This document shows, piece after piece, positions 1-8,082 of a stretch of 24,710 bases of DNA. The notes under the pieces were generated by a model, which was not told the DNA's origin, made no database searches, and saw only the letters and a list, made by a program, of their open reading frames with translations. The translations under genes were made by a program, and so were the position numbers. The stretch comes from Bryobacteraceae bacterium. Its GTDB lineage: Bacteria; Acidobacteriota; Terriglobia; Bryobacterales; Bryobacteraceae. How positions within the stretch are numbered: position 1 is the first letter of the stretch; each line of letters begins with the position of its first letter. The DNA is taken from assembly GCA_025350445.1 (NCBI GenBank), contig JANXXV010000465.1:1-24710 (forward strand), read 5' to 3'.

Positions 1-256
1 CGAACCAGACCATCGGCGGCTTAAGCAACGACTGCACCCTATGCTCGCGCGGAAGCACTAACGCATTGCAGCGCTCGTCATCGACACTTTCAAAGTGGCA
101 ATCGAAGCTCGGCAAGCTCGCCGGGAGCACGGCGCCAAGCCAAAGACACCTTGGCTGCGGATTTGGCTGAACTCTAAATCTTGCATCAAAGCGGCCGCCA
201 GAGCCGGCCAGGCGCAGCCGTGTTCTCAAACTCCCCGAACTCGATAGTCCTGGGGG
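1..256. other. Non-coding or unassigned left edge
   Basis: I see no gene here that I can support. Short open stretches reach stops near 174 and 243 on the + strand, but they have no start with a ribosome binding site and no recognisable family. One could be the tail of a gene that begins left of the window. On the minus strand this is the region downstream of the first TonB receptor. It contains GC-rich inverted stretches around 190-225, but no clear hairpin plus T-tract terminator. Confidence 0.4.
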
Positions 257-3200
257 TCAAAAAATTAGCTTGGCCGCGAATTGGATTAGTCGCGGCGTGT
301 TCGCCTGGCCCCCGATGATTCCGAAGGTGGTCGGGTTATTAATATTCGACGCAGGTCCGCTGAAGACAACCTGATTGAAAACGTTGTAGAACTCGCCGCG
401 GATCTGCAGATGCAGACTCTCGGTCAAACTGGTGGTCTTGAAGATAGAAAAATCGTCGTTTGAGTAGAACGGTGTTCGTACGTTCGGCAGGCGCGGAGGA
501 GCGGTCCCAAACGTATAAGGCGCCGGCTGCCGGAACGCGTCGATATTGAGATATCGGTCGCGTGCAGGATCGAAGTTGCTGATCGGGACAGAACTCCGAA
601 CGTTGGCTGAAACCCAGTCCGGACGATTGTTACCGCCGAACAAAGGGATTTGTCCGCCGCCGCCAACTCCGAGAGGGGTGCCGCTGCGGAAGGTTTGAAT
701 CCCGTTCATCTGCCATCCGGAAACAATTTTGTCGATCACAGGGTTCACGCCGCCAAGAAACTTTTTGCCGCGCCCCACCGGCAGTTCATAGTTCCAGGAC
801 ATTATGAAGATATGCGTCTGGTCGCCGGAAGTCACGGATTTTTCCAGCTTGCGGTTGAACGTGTTGATCCCCTTGGCGCCGCCGCCGCCGCCCGTATCTC
901 CGAAGATGTCGCCGCCCGGAAATCCGATATTTTTCGCTAGTGTGTAGGCGCCTAAGAACGACAACCCCGACGAATACCTCTTCTGCAATCGCATTTGCAG
1001 GGCGTTATAAAAGTTGTATCCGGTAGGCTGATACATATCGTCGATGTTGGTGTATTGCGGGTAATTTCGCAGCGCTTGTGCGACTGAGCCGGTGAAGCCC
1101 GCGTACGGTTTAGCAATGCCCGCCGCGATAGCCTGCGGAGAGTTGATATCCGCCAGCAGGACTTGACCGAGGCTCAAGTACCTGGGATTGACTTGGTTTA
1201 CATCTTCCAGGCCCGTCCACGTTCCGTTGGACTTCGATCCAACATACGCCAGATCGAGCATGATTCCGAAGGGCAGCTCGCGTTGAATGTCGAGCGTGAA
1301 GCTCTGCAAAGTGGCGGGCCTGTTGGAATTGCTATTGATCAGGCTGACACTGCCGTTATTGTTTAACGCCGGATCGTAAATGGGCGGAGTTCTAGGATTT
1401 GCCGGGAAGCCCGTTTGCAGGTTGAACGCCGGAGTGATGCCCTGGTTCGTAGATGTGTACGAGGGCTGAAGTCCGAATCCGGAACACCAATAATTGCAGC
1501 CGTTGAGACGTCCAACGGAAGTCTGAATGCGGAAGATTCCATATCCAGCGCGGATCACAGTCTTGTTATTCAGACTATAAGTGAGCGCAAATCGCGGCGA
1601 GAACGACTTGTGGTAGCTACCGAAGATGTTGTCTGTTCCCGTGCGCCCGTCTCCGGTGCCCAGGAAAACCAGAGCGCCGGGCCTGCCGCCTGCGCCCGGA
1701 TTGGGCCGATTCAAGTCCAGGAAAGAAATTGCGCCCTGGTCCTCCGTGGCATAGATGGGAAGCTCGTATCGAAGGCCGATGCTCAAATTCAGACGCCGTC
1801 CCAGCTTGATCACATCTTCCGCATAGGTCGCAAAGAAGTCATCCTTGAAGTGACGGAGAGGAGCCGGTACCGCGGCGTTGGCCGAGTACACCTCACCCAA
1901 CAGGAAACTGGCGAACGGGTTACCGTTCTTGGCGAAGTCCGGGCTGTTAGGCTGAGAAGTCGACAGCGCATTGAAGTTGAATGTGCCGCCCTCGTTGCGG
2001 CGGTCAAGCACGGTCATTTTGCGCCGCCGGTACATGAAGCCGAACTTAAGCTGATGCCTTCCCTTCACCCAGTTCAGATCGTCCGCGCCGCTCCAGTTCT
2101 GGAAGAACTGCGGGTCGGTTCCATTGTTGTTGGAGTTACCTAAACCAGCGTAAGAGGTTGGCCCGGCAAAGTTGAGAATCGGAAATCCGTGCGAGGTGGA
2201 GGGGATGCCGGGAATCTGAAGCACTTTGTTGCCTTCCCGCGGATCGAGTGTCCAGCGGGACCACGTCGGGCTGGTGGGCGTATATCCGAAGCCGATTCGA
2301 TTCAGCAGCGTCGCACTGATCGTTTGTGTATAGTTCAGACGGTATCCGCTGGCCACCGTGGGCGTGTCCCGAAAGCCCGGATTTAGATCGCCGGCGACCG
2401 CTCCGTTAATTTGCGTATTCCCGCGAACCCCCCAGTAAGATCCCGAAATGCGCTGCTTGCTGTTGATCTGATGGTCGATCTTGAGACTCCAATCATCATC
2501 CTTACTTGGCTGATTGGAGCGGTTCACATAGTTATTAAAGTACGAGGAGAGATCCGGCGCTGGAATCAAAGGAAGCGTCCGCAGCGCCACACCGCTGAAA
2601 CGCGATTTCGGAATTTGGTTGCCGGGAAACTGTGTTCGCGTGAAGCCGCCGTTTCCATCAGGCTGAGTGGATGCGGGGTCGAAGATAGGAAACGGATAGT
2701 CTGAGAAGTTACCCTCCCGCTGTAGCGCGGTTGGCAGGGAAACCAGCCCGCCGGTGGGAACACCGCCGCGCAATCGGAATCCGGAATACGCGAATTGGAA
2801 AAACGTCTTGTCGCGGCCGTTGTATTTCGGAACGATCACCGGCCCGCCAAACGTGCCGCCAAACTCATTCTGCCGGAGCATGGGTTTTGTGGACCCGCTG
2901 AAAAAGCTCCGGGAGTCAAACTTGTCGTTGCGCAGAAACTCGAACAGGTCCCCGTGAAATTTGTTGGTGCCCGATTTCAAGGTGAAGTTGAGAACTCCGT
3001 AGCCCCCGCCATACTCCGCCGGATACATGGTGTTCTGCACTTTGAACTCCTCCACCGCCTCATAAGGAGGGCTCGCTTCCGCGATGAATCCCGGGGCTCC
3101 GATGTTCTGCATGTCAATGCCGTCGATCAGGATTTCCGCGCTGAATCCCGGTGCGCCGTTGATCGACTTCGACCATTGTGTTCCTGTTACGCCTGGTGTA

Positions 3201-3733
3201 AGAAAGATGAAATTTTCAATTTGGCGCCGGCCTGTGGCACCCGTCGTCGCGGCACCGCCAAGAGAGATCGGCAGATCCAGAATGGTCTTGGTCTGCATCA
3301 CCGTGCCAATCTCCGCCGACGTAGTCTCAAGCTGCGCGCTGCCGCCAGCCACGGTGACGGACTCGCTCACGTCGCCGACAGCAAGCGTGAAATCCACCGT
3401 TGAAACGGTAGCAGTGCTCACCGTCACAGGCTCGCGCAGAACGGTTTTGAATCCGGGGTGTGCCGTGCTGATGCGATACCGGCCGGGTTGCAGACTTGGC
3501 GCCAGGTACTCCCCATTCGACGTCGTGGTGACTTGCAGTTCCGCGCCGGTGTCCAAATTCCTGATCGTGACAGCGACTAATGGCACAGGGGATCCACTGG
3601 AATCCGCCACTCGACCCGTCAGCCCGCCCAGGCTTCCTTGAGACCAGCCAGGTGTAGCGAACGGCAGCGCGCCCGCTACCAGCACTACTGCGGTCCAAAT
3701 TAATGGTCGAATATGCGAAAGCCCCAGTCTCAT
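257..3733 (-). CDS. Oar-like TonB-dependent receptor with N-terminal carboxypeptidase-regulatory-like domain
   Basis: Outer-membrane beta-barrel receptor of 1158 residues, expected to import or bind a large ligand using TonB energy. Residues 1-31 are a signal peptide (positive start, hydrophobic core, cleavage near GWSQG). About 35-115 is a CarboxypepD_reg/CNA-B-like domain (LTGRVADSSGSPVP, then GEYLAPSLQPGRYRI). About 120-260 is plug-like (ESVTV, DLPIS, FLTPGV, IDGIDMQN, EFKVQNTMYPAEYG). The rest is a long barrel rich in aromatic and Asn residues, ending in AAKLIF with the terminal Phe typical of outer-membrane barrels. The ATG at 3733 is preceded by AAGGGG eight bases upstream. The gene is transcribed alone, divergently from the NHL gene. 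The fold class is secure. The ligand is unknown, although this family is often expanded in Acidobacteriota for plant or polymer-derived substrates. Confidence 0.9.
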   Translation of the reverse strand: MRLGLSHIRPLIWTAVVLVAGALPFATPGWSQGSLGGLTGRVADSSGSPVPLVAVTIRNLDTGAELQVTTTSNGEYLAPSLQPGRYRISTAHPGFKTVLREPVTVSTATVSTVDFTLAVGDVSESVTVAGGSAQLETTSAEIGTVMQTKTILDLPISLGGAATTGATGRRQIENFIFLTPGVTGTQWSKSINGAPGFSAEILIDGIDMQNIGAPGFIAEASPPYEAVEEFKVQNTMYPAEYGGGYGVLNFTLKSGTNKFHGDLFEFLRNDKFDSRSFFSGSTKPMLRQNEFGGTFGGPVIVPKYNGRDKTFFQFAYSGFRLRGGVPTGGLVSLPTALQREGNFSDYPFPIFDPASTQPDGNGGFTRTQFPGNQIPKSRFSGVALRTLPLIPAPDLSSYFNNYVNRSNQPSKDDDWSLKIDHQINSKQRISGSYWGVRGNTQINGAVAGDLNPGFRDTPTVASGYRLNYTQTISATLLNRIGFGYTPTSPTWSRWTLDPREGNKVLQIPGIPSTSHGFPILNFAGPTSYAGLGNSNNNGTDPQFFQNWSGADDLNWVKGRHQLKFGFMYRRRKMTVLDRRNEGGTFNFNALSTSQPNSPDFAKNGNPFASFLLGEVYSANAAVPAPLRHFKDDFFATYAEDVIKLGRRLNLSIGLRYELPIYATEDQGAISFLDLNRPNPGAGGRPGALVFLGTGDGRTGTDNIFGSYHKSFSPRFALTYSLNNKTVIRAGYGIFRIQTSVGRLNGCNYWCSGFGLQPSYTSTNQGITPAFNLQTGFPANPRTPPIYDPALNNNGSVSLINSNSNRPATLQSFTLDIQRELPFGIMLDLAYVGSKSNGTWTGLEDVNQVNPRYLSLGQVLLADINSPQAIAAGIAKPYAGFTGSVAQALRNYPQYTNIDDMYQPTGYNFYNALQMRLQKRYSSGLSFLGAYTLAKNIGFPGGDIFGDTGGGGGAKGINTFNRKLEKSVTSGDQTHIFIMSWNYELPVGRGKKFLGGVNPVIDKIVSGWQMNGIQTFRSGTPLGVGGGGQIPLFGGNNRPDWVSANVRSSVPISNFDPARDRYLNIDAFRQPAPYTFGTAPPRLPNVRTPFYSNDDFSIFKTTSLTESLHLQIRGEFYNVFNQVVFSGPASNINNPTTFGIIGGQANTPRLIQFAAKLIF

Positions 3734-3750
3734 TTAACGTGCCCCTTAGC

Positions 3751-3771
3751 AAGCCTTCCGCCGGAAGACTT
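3751..3771 (-). other. Hairpin in the 5' leader of the first TonB receptor
   Basis: A 9-bp stem (one G-U pair in the minus-strand RNA) with a 3-base GGC loop. It sits between the -10 box at 3781-3786 and the AAGGGG ribosome binding site. It could stabilise the leader or modulate initiation. There is no T-tract, so it is not a terminator. Confidence 0.4.
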
Positions 3772-3780
3772 AACGGGGAA

Positions 3781-3809
3781 ACTATATATGTTTTTTCCGC
3801 CTGGAGCAA
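3781..3809 (-). promoter_or_regulatory. Sigma-70-type promoter of the first TonB receptor
   Basis: On the minus strand TTGCTC (3809-3804) is followed by a 17-base spacer and TATAGT (3786-3781), about 48 bases before the ATG. Four of six -35 bases and five of six -10 bases match consensus. No copy of the TTTG-N3-TATnATA-N3-CAAA operator is present, so this receptor is probably outside the neighbouring regulon. Confidence 0.5.
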
Positions 3810-3874
3810 GTCGGTAAATTGAGTAGCTCTCATGGCTCTTGCGCCCCCACGAGATGGCACGATAGACTTTTGCG

Positions 3875-4822
3875 ATGCCCTCGAAATCCCTCCTGCTCTC
3901 GCTGATCTGCGTGTCGGCCATGGCGCAGAACCCTGACGCCGCCGCTCTCGATGCGCAAGCCGTAAGCCTGCGGGCGCTGGTGGAACACGCCCTTGCGCTG
4001 CCGCTTCATCGAACTGAGGTGAAATTGCAACCGCCGGGTGAAGGTTGGGAAATTGGATATCCGTCGTCGGTTGCCATGGACAAGGCGGGCCTGCTTTACG
4101 TGTTGCAACGTGGCGAGAAAGCGGATCCGGTGCTGGTGGTGGATCAGAACGGGCGTGTCCTTCGCTCCTGGGGCAAAGGCATGTTCCAAATTCCGCACAG
4201 CATCCGCATAGACCGTGCGGGAAACATATGGACAGTGGACGCCGCCAGTTCCATGATCTTCAAATTCACGCCGATGGGCGAGAAGCTAATGGAGATTTCG
4301 GTAGGCGGACAGCCTGCGGGGAAAACAGGCTTCACTGGCACCACCGATATTGCCTTCGCTCCCAACGGACACCTCTTCATCTCCGACGGCTACGGCAATG
4401 CCCGCATCCTTGAATACAGTGCCGGCGGCGAGCGATTGCGGGAGTGGGGAAGCCCAGGCACCGGCCCTGGACAGTTCCGCCAGCCTCACGGAATCGCGGT
4501 GGATGACAACGGCATCGTGTATGTGGCGGACCGCCAGAATGGCCGTTTGCAACGCTTCAACCAGACAGGGAAGTATCTCGGCGAGTGGACGAATCTGGGA
4601 ATGGTAACCACGGTGAGCTTCAGCGGCGGCGCACTTTGGATCGGCACCCAGCAACGAAACGAACCCACCGGCGCGACCGGATGGTTGATGAAAATCGATC
4701 GGCGTTCGGGGAAGATTCTGGGCCTGATCGACTCGGCGCACGGCCATCATGTGGTGAACGCGACAACAAAGGGTGATCTGCTCTCCGGAGCGAGACCGGG
4801 TACGGTCCTGTGGTTCCGCTAG
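3875..4822 (+). CDS. Secreted NHL-repeat beta-propeller protein (PAL-like)
   Basis: A 315-residue protein with a signal peptide at 1-18 (KSLLLSLICVSAMAQN). NHL-type blades follow through the rest. They are clearest around residues 110-140 (PHSIRIDRAGNIWTVDA), 150-185 (DIAFAPNGHLFISDGYGNARI) and 195-230 (QFRQPHGIAVDDNGIVYVADRQNGRLQRF). This resembles the six-bladed propeller of peptidyl-alpha-hydroxyglycine amidating lyase, SMP-30 and NHL proteins. Such propellers can bind or hydrolyse small lactones or simply bind ligands; I cannot tell which from sequence. The start has no strong ribosome binding site. The gene converges on the amidohydrolase and shares its stop: CTAG at 4819-4822 is read as TAG on both strands. 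The catalytic role is unproven. Confidence 0.8.
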   Translation: MPSKSLLLSLICVSAMAQNPDAAALDAQAVSLRALVEHALALPLHRTEVKLQPPGEGWEIGYPSSVAMDKAGLLYVLQRGEKADPVLVVDQNGRVLRSWGKGMFQIPHSIRIDRAGNIWTVDAASSMIFKFTPMGEKLMEISVGGQPAGKTGFTGTTDIAFAPNGHLFISDGYGNARILEYSAGGERLREWGSPGTGPGQFRQPHGIAVDDNGIVYVADRQNGRLQRFNQTGKYLGEWTNLGMVTTVSFSGGALWIGTQQRNEPTGATGWLMKIDRRSGKILGLIDSAHGHHVVNATTKGDLLSGARPGTVLWFR

Positions 4823-6033
4823 GAAGGAAGACGCGCTGCGCCGAATACAACGCCGTCACACGGATAGAGTGACCGAAGCGCGACGGGAATGTCGCCGGGC
4901 CGATACGGTATGCCGGCGCGAACGGTGAGAATCGGCTCAATCAATTTGTCGCCACCGCGGATCTGCTGGTGAGTGTCAGTGAAGCTGAACTGTCCGTTGC
5001 GGATGCGAAATTGAAAGACGTCCGCTACTGAGCCTGTGCGAAGCGAGCCGATTGCCGGCTCGCGGCTCAGCACCTTTGCAGGGGCAATAGTTGCCTTCGC
5101 GATCACTTCCTTCAGGTTCATTCCGAGGCACAGAAACTTCGACATGGTGAGAGGCATCGTGAGGGACCAGGGTTCGTCCGCGCTGTAGCGATGTAGGTCG
5201 GTACTGATGGTGTCCGGCCAGAAATGATGTTCGAAAGCTCGCTGTGCGGTTTCCCAGGCGAAACTGCCGCATCCATGGCCGATATCAAAGATGACGCCGC
5301 GATCGCGGGCAATTTTGAGTTCGGGTATGAAGCCTTCCGGTGTGTCCGCAATCATGCCGTTGCCGCGGCCGTGAAAGCAGTGTGTGAGAATATCGCCCGG
5401 ACTAAGTTGCTTGAGCACGTAGCATTCATCGGCTCCCGCGCTCACATGGGCCATGAGGGGCACGCGCGCTTCCCTAGCCGCTTCCAGGGCGAGGTCGAGC
5501 GCCTTGTTGCCGTGGTTGGCGGTCATGGAACCGAGCCGCACTTTCACGCCGACCGCCACATCGCGGTGTTCGTCGATTACCAGTGCGGTTTCTACGGGCC
5601 GGGCGTACTTCAAGTCCAAAAGCTCCTCGGCGAATGGCGCCTGCAAGCCTAGAAAAGACACGTGGACGAATGCCAGAATACTTGCGCGGCTTGTCCGGAT
5701 GGTGGTCTTGCGAAATTCGGGAAAGTTGGCGAACCCAGTGGTCCCCGCGTCGACTGCCGTGGTCACTCCGTGATTCAGTCCGATCTCGGCGTTGATGCCG
5801 TAGAGTCCGCCTTCATACCAGTGTCCGTGCAGGTCGATTAGACCAGGACAAACATACGTTCCGTTGGCTTCGCGGATGTCCGGGCAAGCGGTAGTGTCGA
5901 GGTTAGGGGCGACGGCTTCTATTCGTCCGGCACGGATGCCCACATCCATGACACCGTCGATGTCTTGCGCGGTATCGATGACGTGACCGTTGCGGATCAA
6001 CAGGTCGAAGGGTTTTGGTCTATGAGCTTCCAC
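4819..6033 (-). CDS. cog3964-type amidohydrolase (deacetylase/esterase-like, often misnamed dihydroorotase)
   Basis: A 404-residue cytoplasmic metal-dependent hydrolase of the amidohydrolase superfamily. A full binuclear-type ligand set is visible: H69 and H71 (LIDLHGHW), a candidate carboxylated lysine K164 (VGVKVRLGS), H196 (PLMAHVS), H218 (DILTHCFHGRGNGM) and D279 (ISTDLHR). The flanking small beta domain appears at both ends (LLIRNGHVID; GSLRTGSVADVFQF). In the characterised cog3964 group, members hydrolyse acetyl esters of alpha-hydroxy acids such as acetyl-R-mandelate rather than dihydroorotate; the natural substrate here is unknown. The family often neighbours SelA-like PLP enzymes, as here. 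The start is GTG at 6033 and shares one base with the TAG of the preceding oxidoreductase, implying translational coupling. It is the last gene of the minus-strand operon. Confidence 0.85.
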   Translation of the reverse strand: MEAHRPKPFDLLIRNGHVIDTAQDIDGVMDVGIRAGRIEAVAPNLDTTACPDIREANGTYVCPGLIDLHGHWYEGGLYGINAEIGLNHGVTTAVDAGTTGFANFPEFRKTTIRTSRASILAFVHVSFLGLQAPFAEELLDLKYARPVETALVIDEHRDVAVGVKVRLGSMTANHGNKALDLALEAAREARVPLMAHVSAGADECYVLKQLSPGDILTHCFHGRGNGMIADTPEGFIPELKIARDRGVIFDIGHGCGSFAWETAQRAFEHHFWPDTISTDLHRYSADEPWSLTMPLTMSKFLCLGMNLKEVIAKATIAPAKVLSREPAIGSLRTGSVADVFQFRIRNGQFSFTDTHQQIRGGDKLIEPILTVRAGIPYRPGDIPVALRSLYPCDGVVFGAARLPS

Positions 6034-7037
6034 TATTCCTTTACTTTAAGGCGGTGGATGGCGCCGCTGGCGACGGCGTCGTAAAAGGCTGCGATCACGC
6101 GGAGCGGTCTGGTGCTTTCCTCGGCAGTAGGGCTGGGGTGGCGGTTCTGATGGATGGCGGCGCAAAGCTCTTCCACTTCCGCGCACATGCCGGCCAGCAC
6201 TTTCTCGGGATGGGTCTCTGTCGTATAGCTAGCGTGATACCCGCTGCCGGCGGCGGAGCGGTACTCATAACCTTGCCAAGTATGAACTACGATGCTGCCG
6301 CGAGTCCCGATTAACTCGAGATCACACACCAGCGGATGGGGTTCAGAGAGTAGACCGAACATAATTTGAGCGCTCTGTCCGCCCGGAAACCCCAACGACA
6401 TTTGCGCCGAATCCTCGACGGGCTGGCCGAGTAGTTTGTTGCCCGCGTAACCTGAAACAGAGGTGGGTTGCGCGCCGAGGAACCACATTACACGATCGAC
6501 CAGGTGGACGCCCGACGAGAGTACGGTGCCGCCGCCGGCGGATTCGGGAGTCAGATACCAGCGCGGAGAATTGACGAATCCGAAGTGTTCAAGAATGCAG
6601 TCCCGGACCATCACGATGTCGCCGATGCCGCCATCTTCCACGATGCGTTTGGCTTTTCGAATCTCCGGGTAGAAGCGGTGTGTCATACCGACGAGCAGGC
6701 GTTTGCCGGACTGCCGCTCCGCCTCGATCATTCGTTCCGCGGCGGCAACTGTTGTCGCGATCGGCTTTTCCAGCAGCACGTGCTTCCCTGCCGCCAAGGC
6801 TTCCATGGTTGCTTCGCAATGCAGTGCGGTCGGGGTGCAAATGCTGACGATGTCCAGATCCAAGGCCAGCAAATCCCGATAGTCTGCCAGCCGTTGAATT
6901 CCCGCGGATACGGCTTCGAGAACATCAGCCCGCGCTTCCGCCACGGCGACAACCTGAATGCCACACTGCTGGTAAGCTTTTCGATGAAGCTGGCCTGTGT
7001 AGCCGAATCCGATCACGCCGGATCGCAGGCCGCTCAT
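6033..7037 (-). CDS. Gfo/Idh/MocA-family NAD(P)-dependent oxidoreductase
   Basis: A 334-residue cytoplasmic dehydrogenase of sugar or cyclitol type. The N-terminal Rossmann fold shows the dinucleotide loop near residues 8-18 (VIGFGYTGQLH), the ICTPT strand at 66-70 and the family signature EKPIA at 90-94. The C-terminal substrate domain carries a G-x-H-x-x-D element (SSGVHLVDRVMW), where the His and Asp are the usual catalytic region. Family members oxidise or reduce sugars, inositols, amino sugars or their acids. The ATG at 7037 overlaps the TAA of the upstream frame by one base (TAATG). The stop overlaps the GTG of the amidohydrolase, so the three units are translated in series. Its substrate is probably an intermediate shared with the neighbouring amidohydrolase and PLP enzyme; that link is inference. 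Confidence 0.88.
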   Translation of the reverse strand: MSGLRSGVIGFGYTGQLHRKAYQQCGIQVVAVAEARADVLEAVSAGIQRLADYRDLLALDLDIVSICTPTALHCEATMEALAAGKHVLLEKPIATTVAAAERMIEAERQSGKRLLVGMTHRFYPEIRKAKRIVEDGGIGDIVMVRDCILEHFGFVNSPRWYLTPESAGGGTVLSSGVHLVDRVMWFLGAQPTSVSGYAGNKLLGQPVEDSAQMSLGFPGGQSAQIMFGLLSEPHPLVCDLELIGTRGSIVVHTWQGYEYRSAAGSGYHASYTTETHPEKVLAGMCAEVEELCAAIHQNRHPSPTAEESTRPLRVIAAFYDAVASGAIHRLKVKE

Positions 7038-7976
7038 TAATTCTTCTCCGCCGCCGCGACGGCTTCTATCAGGCGGGGAGCCAGTGCGGGGAGCGTTCCA
7101 ATTTCACTGCCCGCGGGGTCTAGGGGATTGGGGAAGGAAACACGGGCTAACCGGTCTGCCCCCGCAGCGAACCTCGCTGCACGTTGGAGTTCCGCTTTCG
7201 GGTTACCTCCTGTATATTGCGCGTACCGGGCGGAGTGATATTCAGTGAGCGCCTGCATTAGCGGTTGATACGCGTGTACTGTCCGATTCTGAAACTCGAG
7301 GTGCTGCCGCAAGGCCGTCGATGGATTTGCCGCGAGTGCTCTTTCCAGCAAGGTAGTCCCCTTTTGATTCAGATCGGCGGCAATTCGCCAACGGTGCGCC
7401 AGGCGGCGGTGAATGTCTCGCCGGTGATTTTGCGAGTCCACGTCAGAGATTCCTGAACCAGTGCGAAGCTGCTGCGTAGGCGCGGTCGCTCGTCAGCGGA
7501 AGCCACATCATGGGGCGGCCTTCCTGTGGCGGCCTTGCGGGCGTTTCGGTTAGCTCGGCGGAGAGTTGGTAGTAGCTGGCCATAATCTCGCTGGCTTTTT
7601 CACCGTAGAGGAGCCTGCAACCGCAGTGGGAGAGACCGCCGGGTCCGAAGATTTCACCCGGTTGGTTTACTTCCAAAGCATACCGTCTAAACAGTTCGTC
7701 CTCCGCTTTATAGGTTGAAGGCGCCTGGAAGAAGCCGGTGGACCGCTGGTTCCAGGAATACCCGGCGTTGATCAGTTCCATCGGTTCCAGAGTTCGTTCG
7801 GCGGTTTTTAGTTGCGGACGAACCAAGCCGGCTGGAATAGCAGCAGTCGTGGGAAAATGGACGGTCGAGCTGAGCCGTTTGGCGCATTGGGGCCTTGGCG
7901 GAATGTCGAAATCGGCGGCAGGCAGCAGGGTGGGTAGGACCACGAAAGCCAAGTTCAGGAACGTTTGCCGTCGCAT
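7037..7976 (-). pseudogene. Frame-disrupted secreted protein, possibly a DUF4838/GH20-like C-terminal remnant
   Basis: The upstream part (7976-7443, 177 residues) starts MRRQTFLNLAFVVLP, a signal peptide. It continues through a region with FGPGGL, CGCRLLYGEKASEIMASYYQLS and SDRAYAAASHWFRNL before a TGA. The downstream part (GTG 7441-7037) is helical (TTLLERALAANPSTALRQHLEFQNRTVHAYQPL) and ends directly coupled to the oxidoreductase. The -1 frame around 7450-7370 reads plausible protein (TWTRKITGETF) that would join the two. A CT duplication in CTCTGACG followed by a one-base loss would explain the breaks; a single +1 event is the simpler alternative. The helical C-terminus and LLYGEKA segment resemble the end of DUF4838-type glycosidase-like proteins, but the large catalytic part is absent. 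Two separate small genes remain possible. Confidence 0.55.
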
Positions 7977-7996
7977 TTGTATTATGATATTGCAAA
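7976..7996. promoter_or_regulatory. Operator site A, palindrome TTTG-N3-TATnATA-N3-CAAA
   Basis: A 21-bp inverted repeat with symmetric TTTG/CAAA ends and a TATGATA core. It lies between two divergent operons. It covers the start region of the minus-strand promoter, reaching the ATG at 7976, and the presumed -35 of the plus-strand promoter. Site B at 15229-15249 matches it in 20 of 21 positions. Its AT-rich GTATnATnATAC-like core fits a GntR/FadR-type operator, and the only regulator of that kind in the window is encoded at 11064-11894. That pairing is inference. Confidence 0.7.
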
Positions 7997-8018
7997 TATA
8001 ACCTCGCACCTGTATCCT
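7990..8018 (+). promoter_or_regulatory. Candidate divergent promoter of the hydrolase/PLP/transporter operon
   Basis: TTGCAA (7990-7995), a 17-base spacer and TATCCT (8013-8018), four of six matches in each box. The -35 lies inside operator A. Site B shows the same geometry (TGGCAA, 17 bases, TATGGT), which supports both being real despite weak boxes. Confidence 0.35.
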
Positions 8019-8024
8019 TGTCAA
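7996..8024 (-). promoter_or_regulatory. Promoter of the minus-strand operon
   Basis: Perfect TTGACA (8024-8019), a 17-base spacer and TTATAT (8001-7996). The operator begins at the last base of the -10, so a bound repressor would sit on the transcription start. The distance from the -10 to the ATG at 7976 is only 19 bases, which leaves a leader of about a dozen bases without a ribosome binding site. Confidence 0.65.
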
Positions 8025-8082
8025 GAAGTTATTATTTCTTCGGCAAAGCCGTGAAAGGCCGCCTTGGAGGGCGGCGAATCGA

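Noticed and set aside
1415..2143. 242-codon open frame on the plus strand, and similar frames at 2795-3403 and 13746-14477
   Set aside because: They are antisense shadows of TonB receptor barrels, with no signal, motif or supported start.
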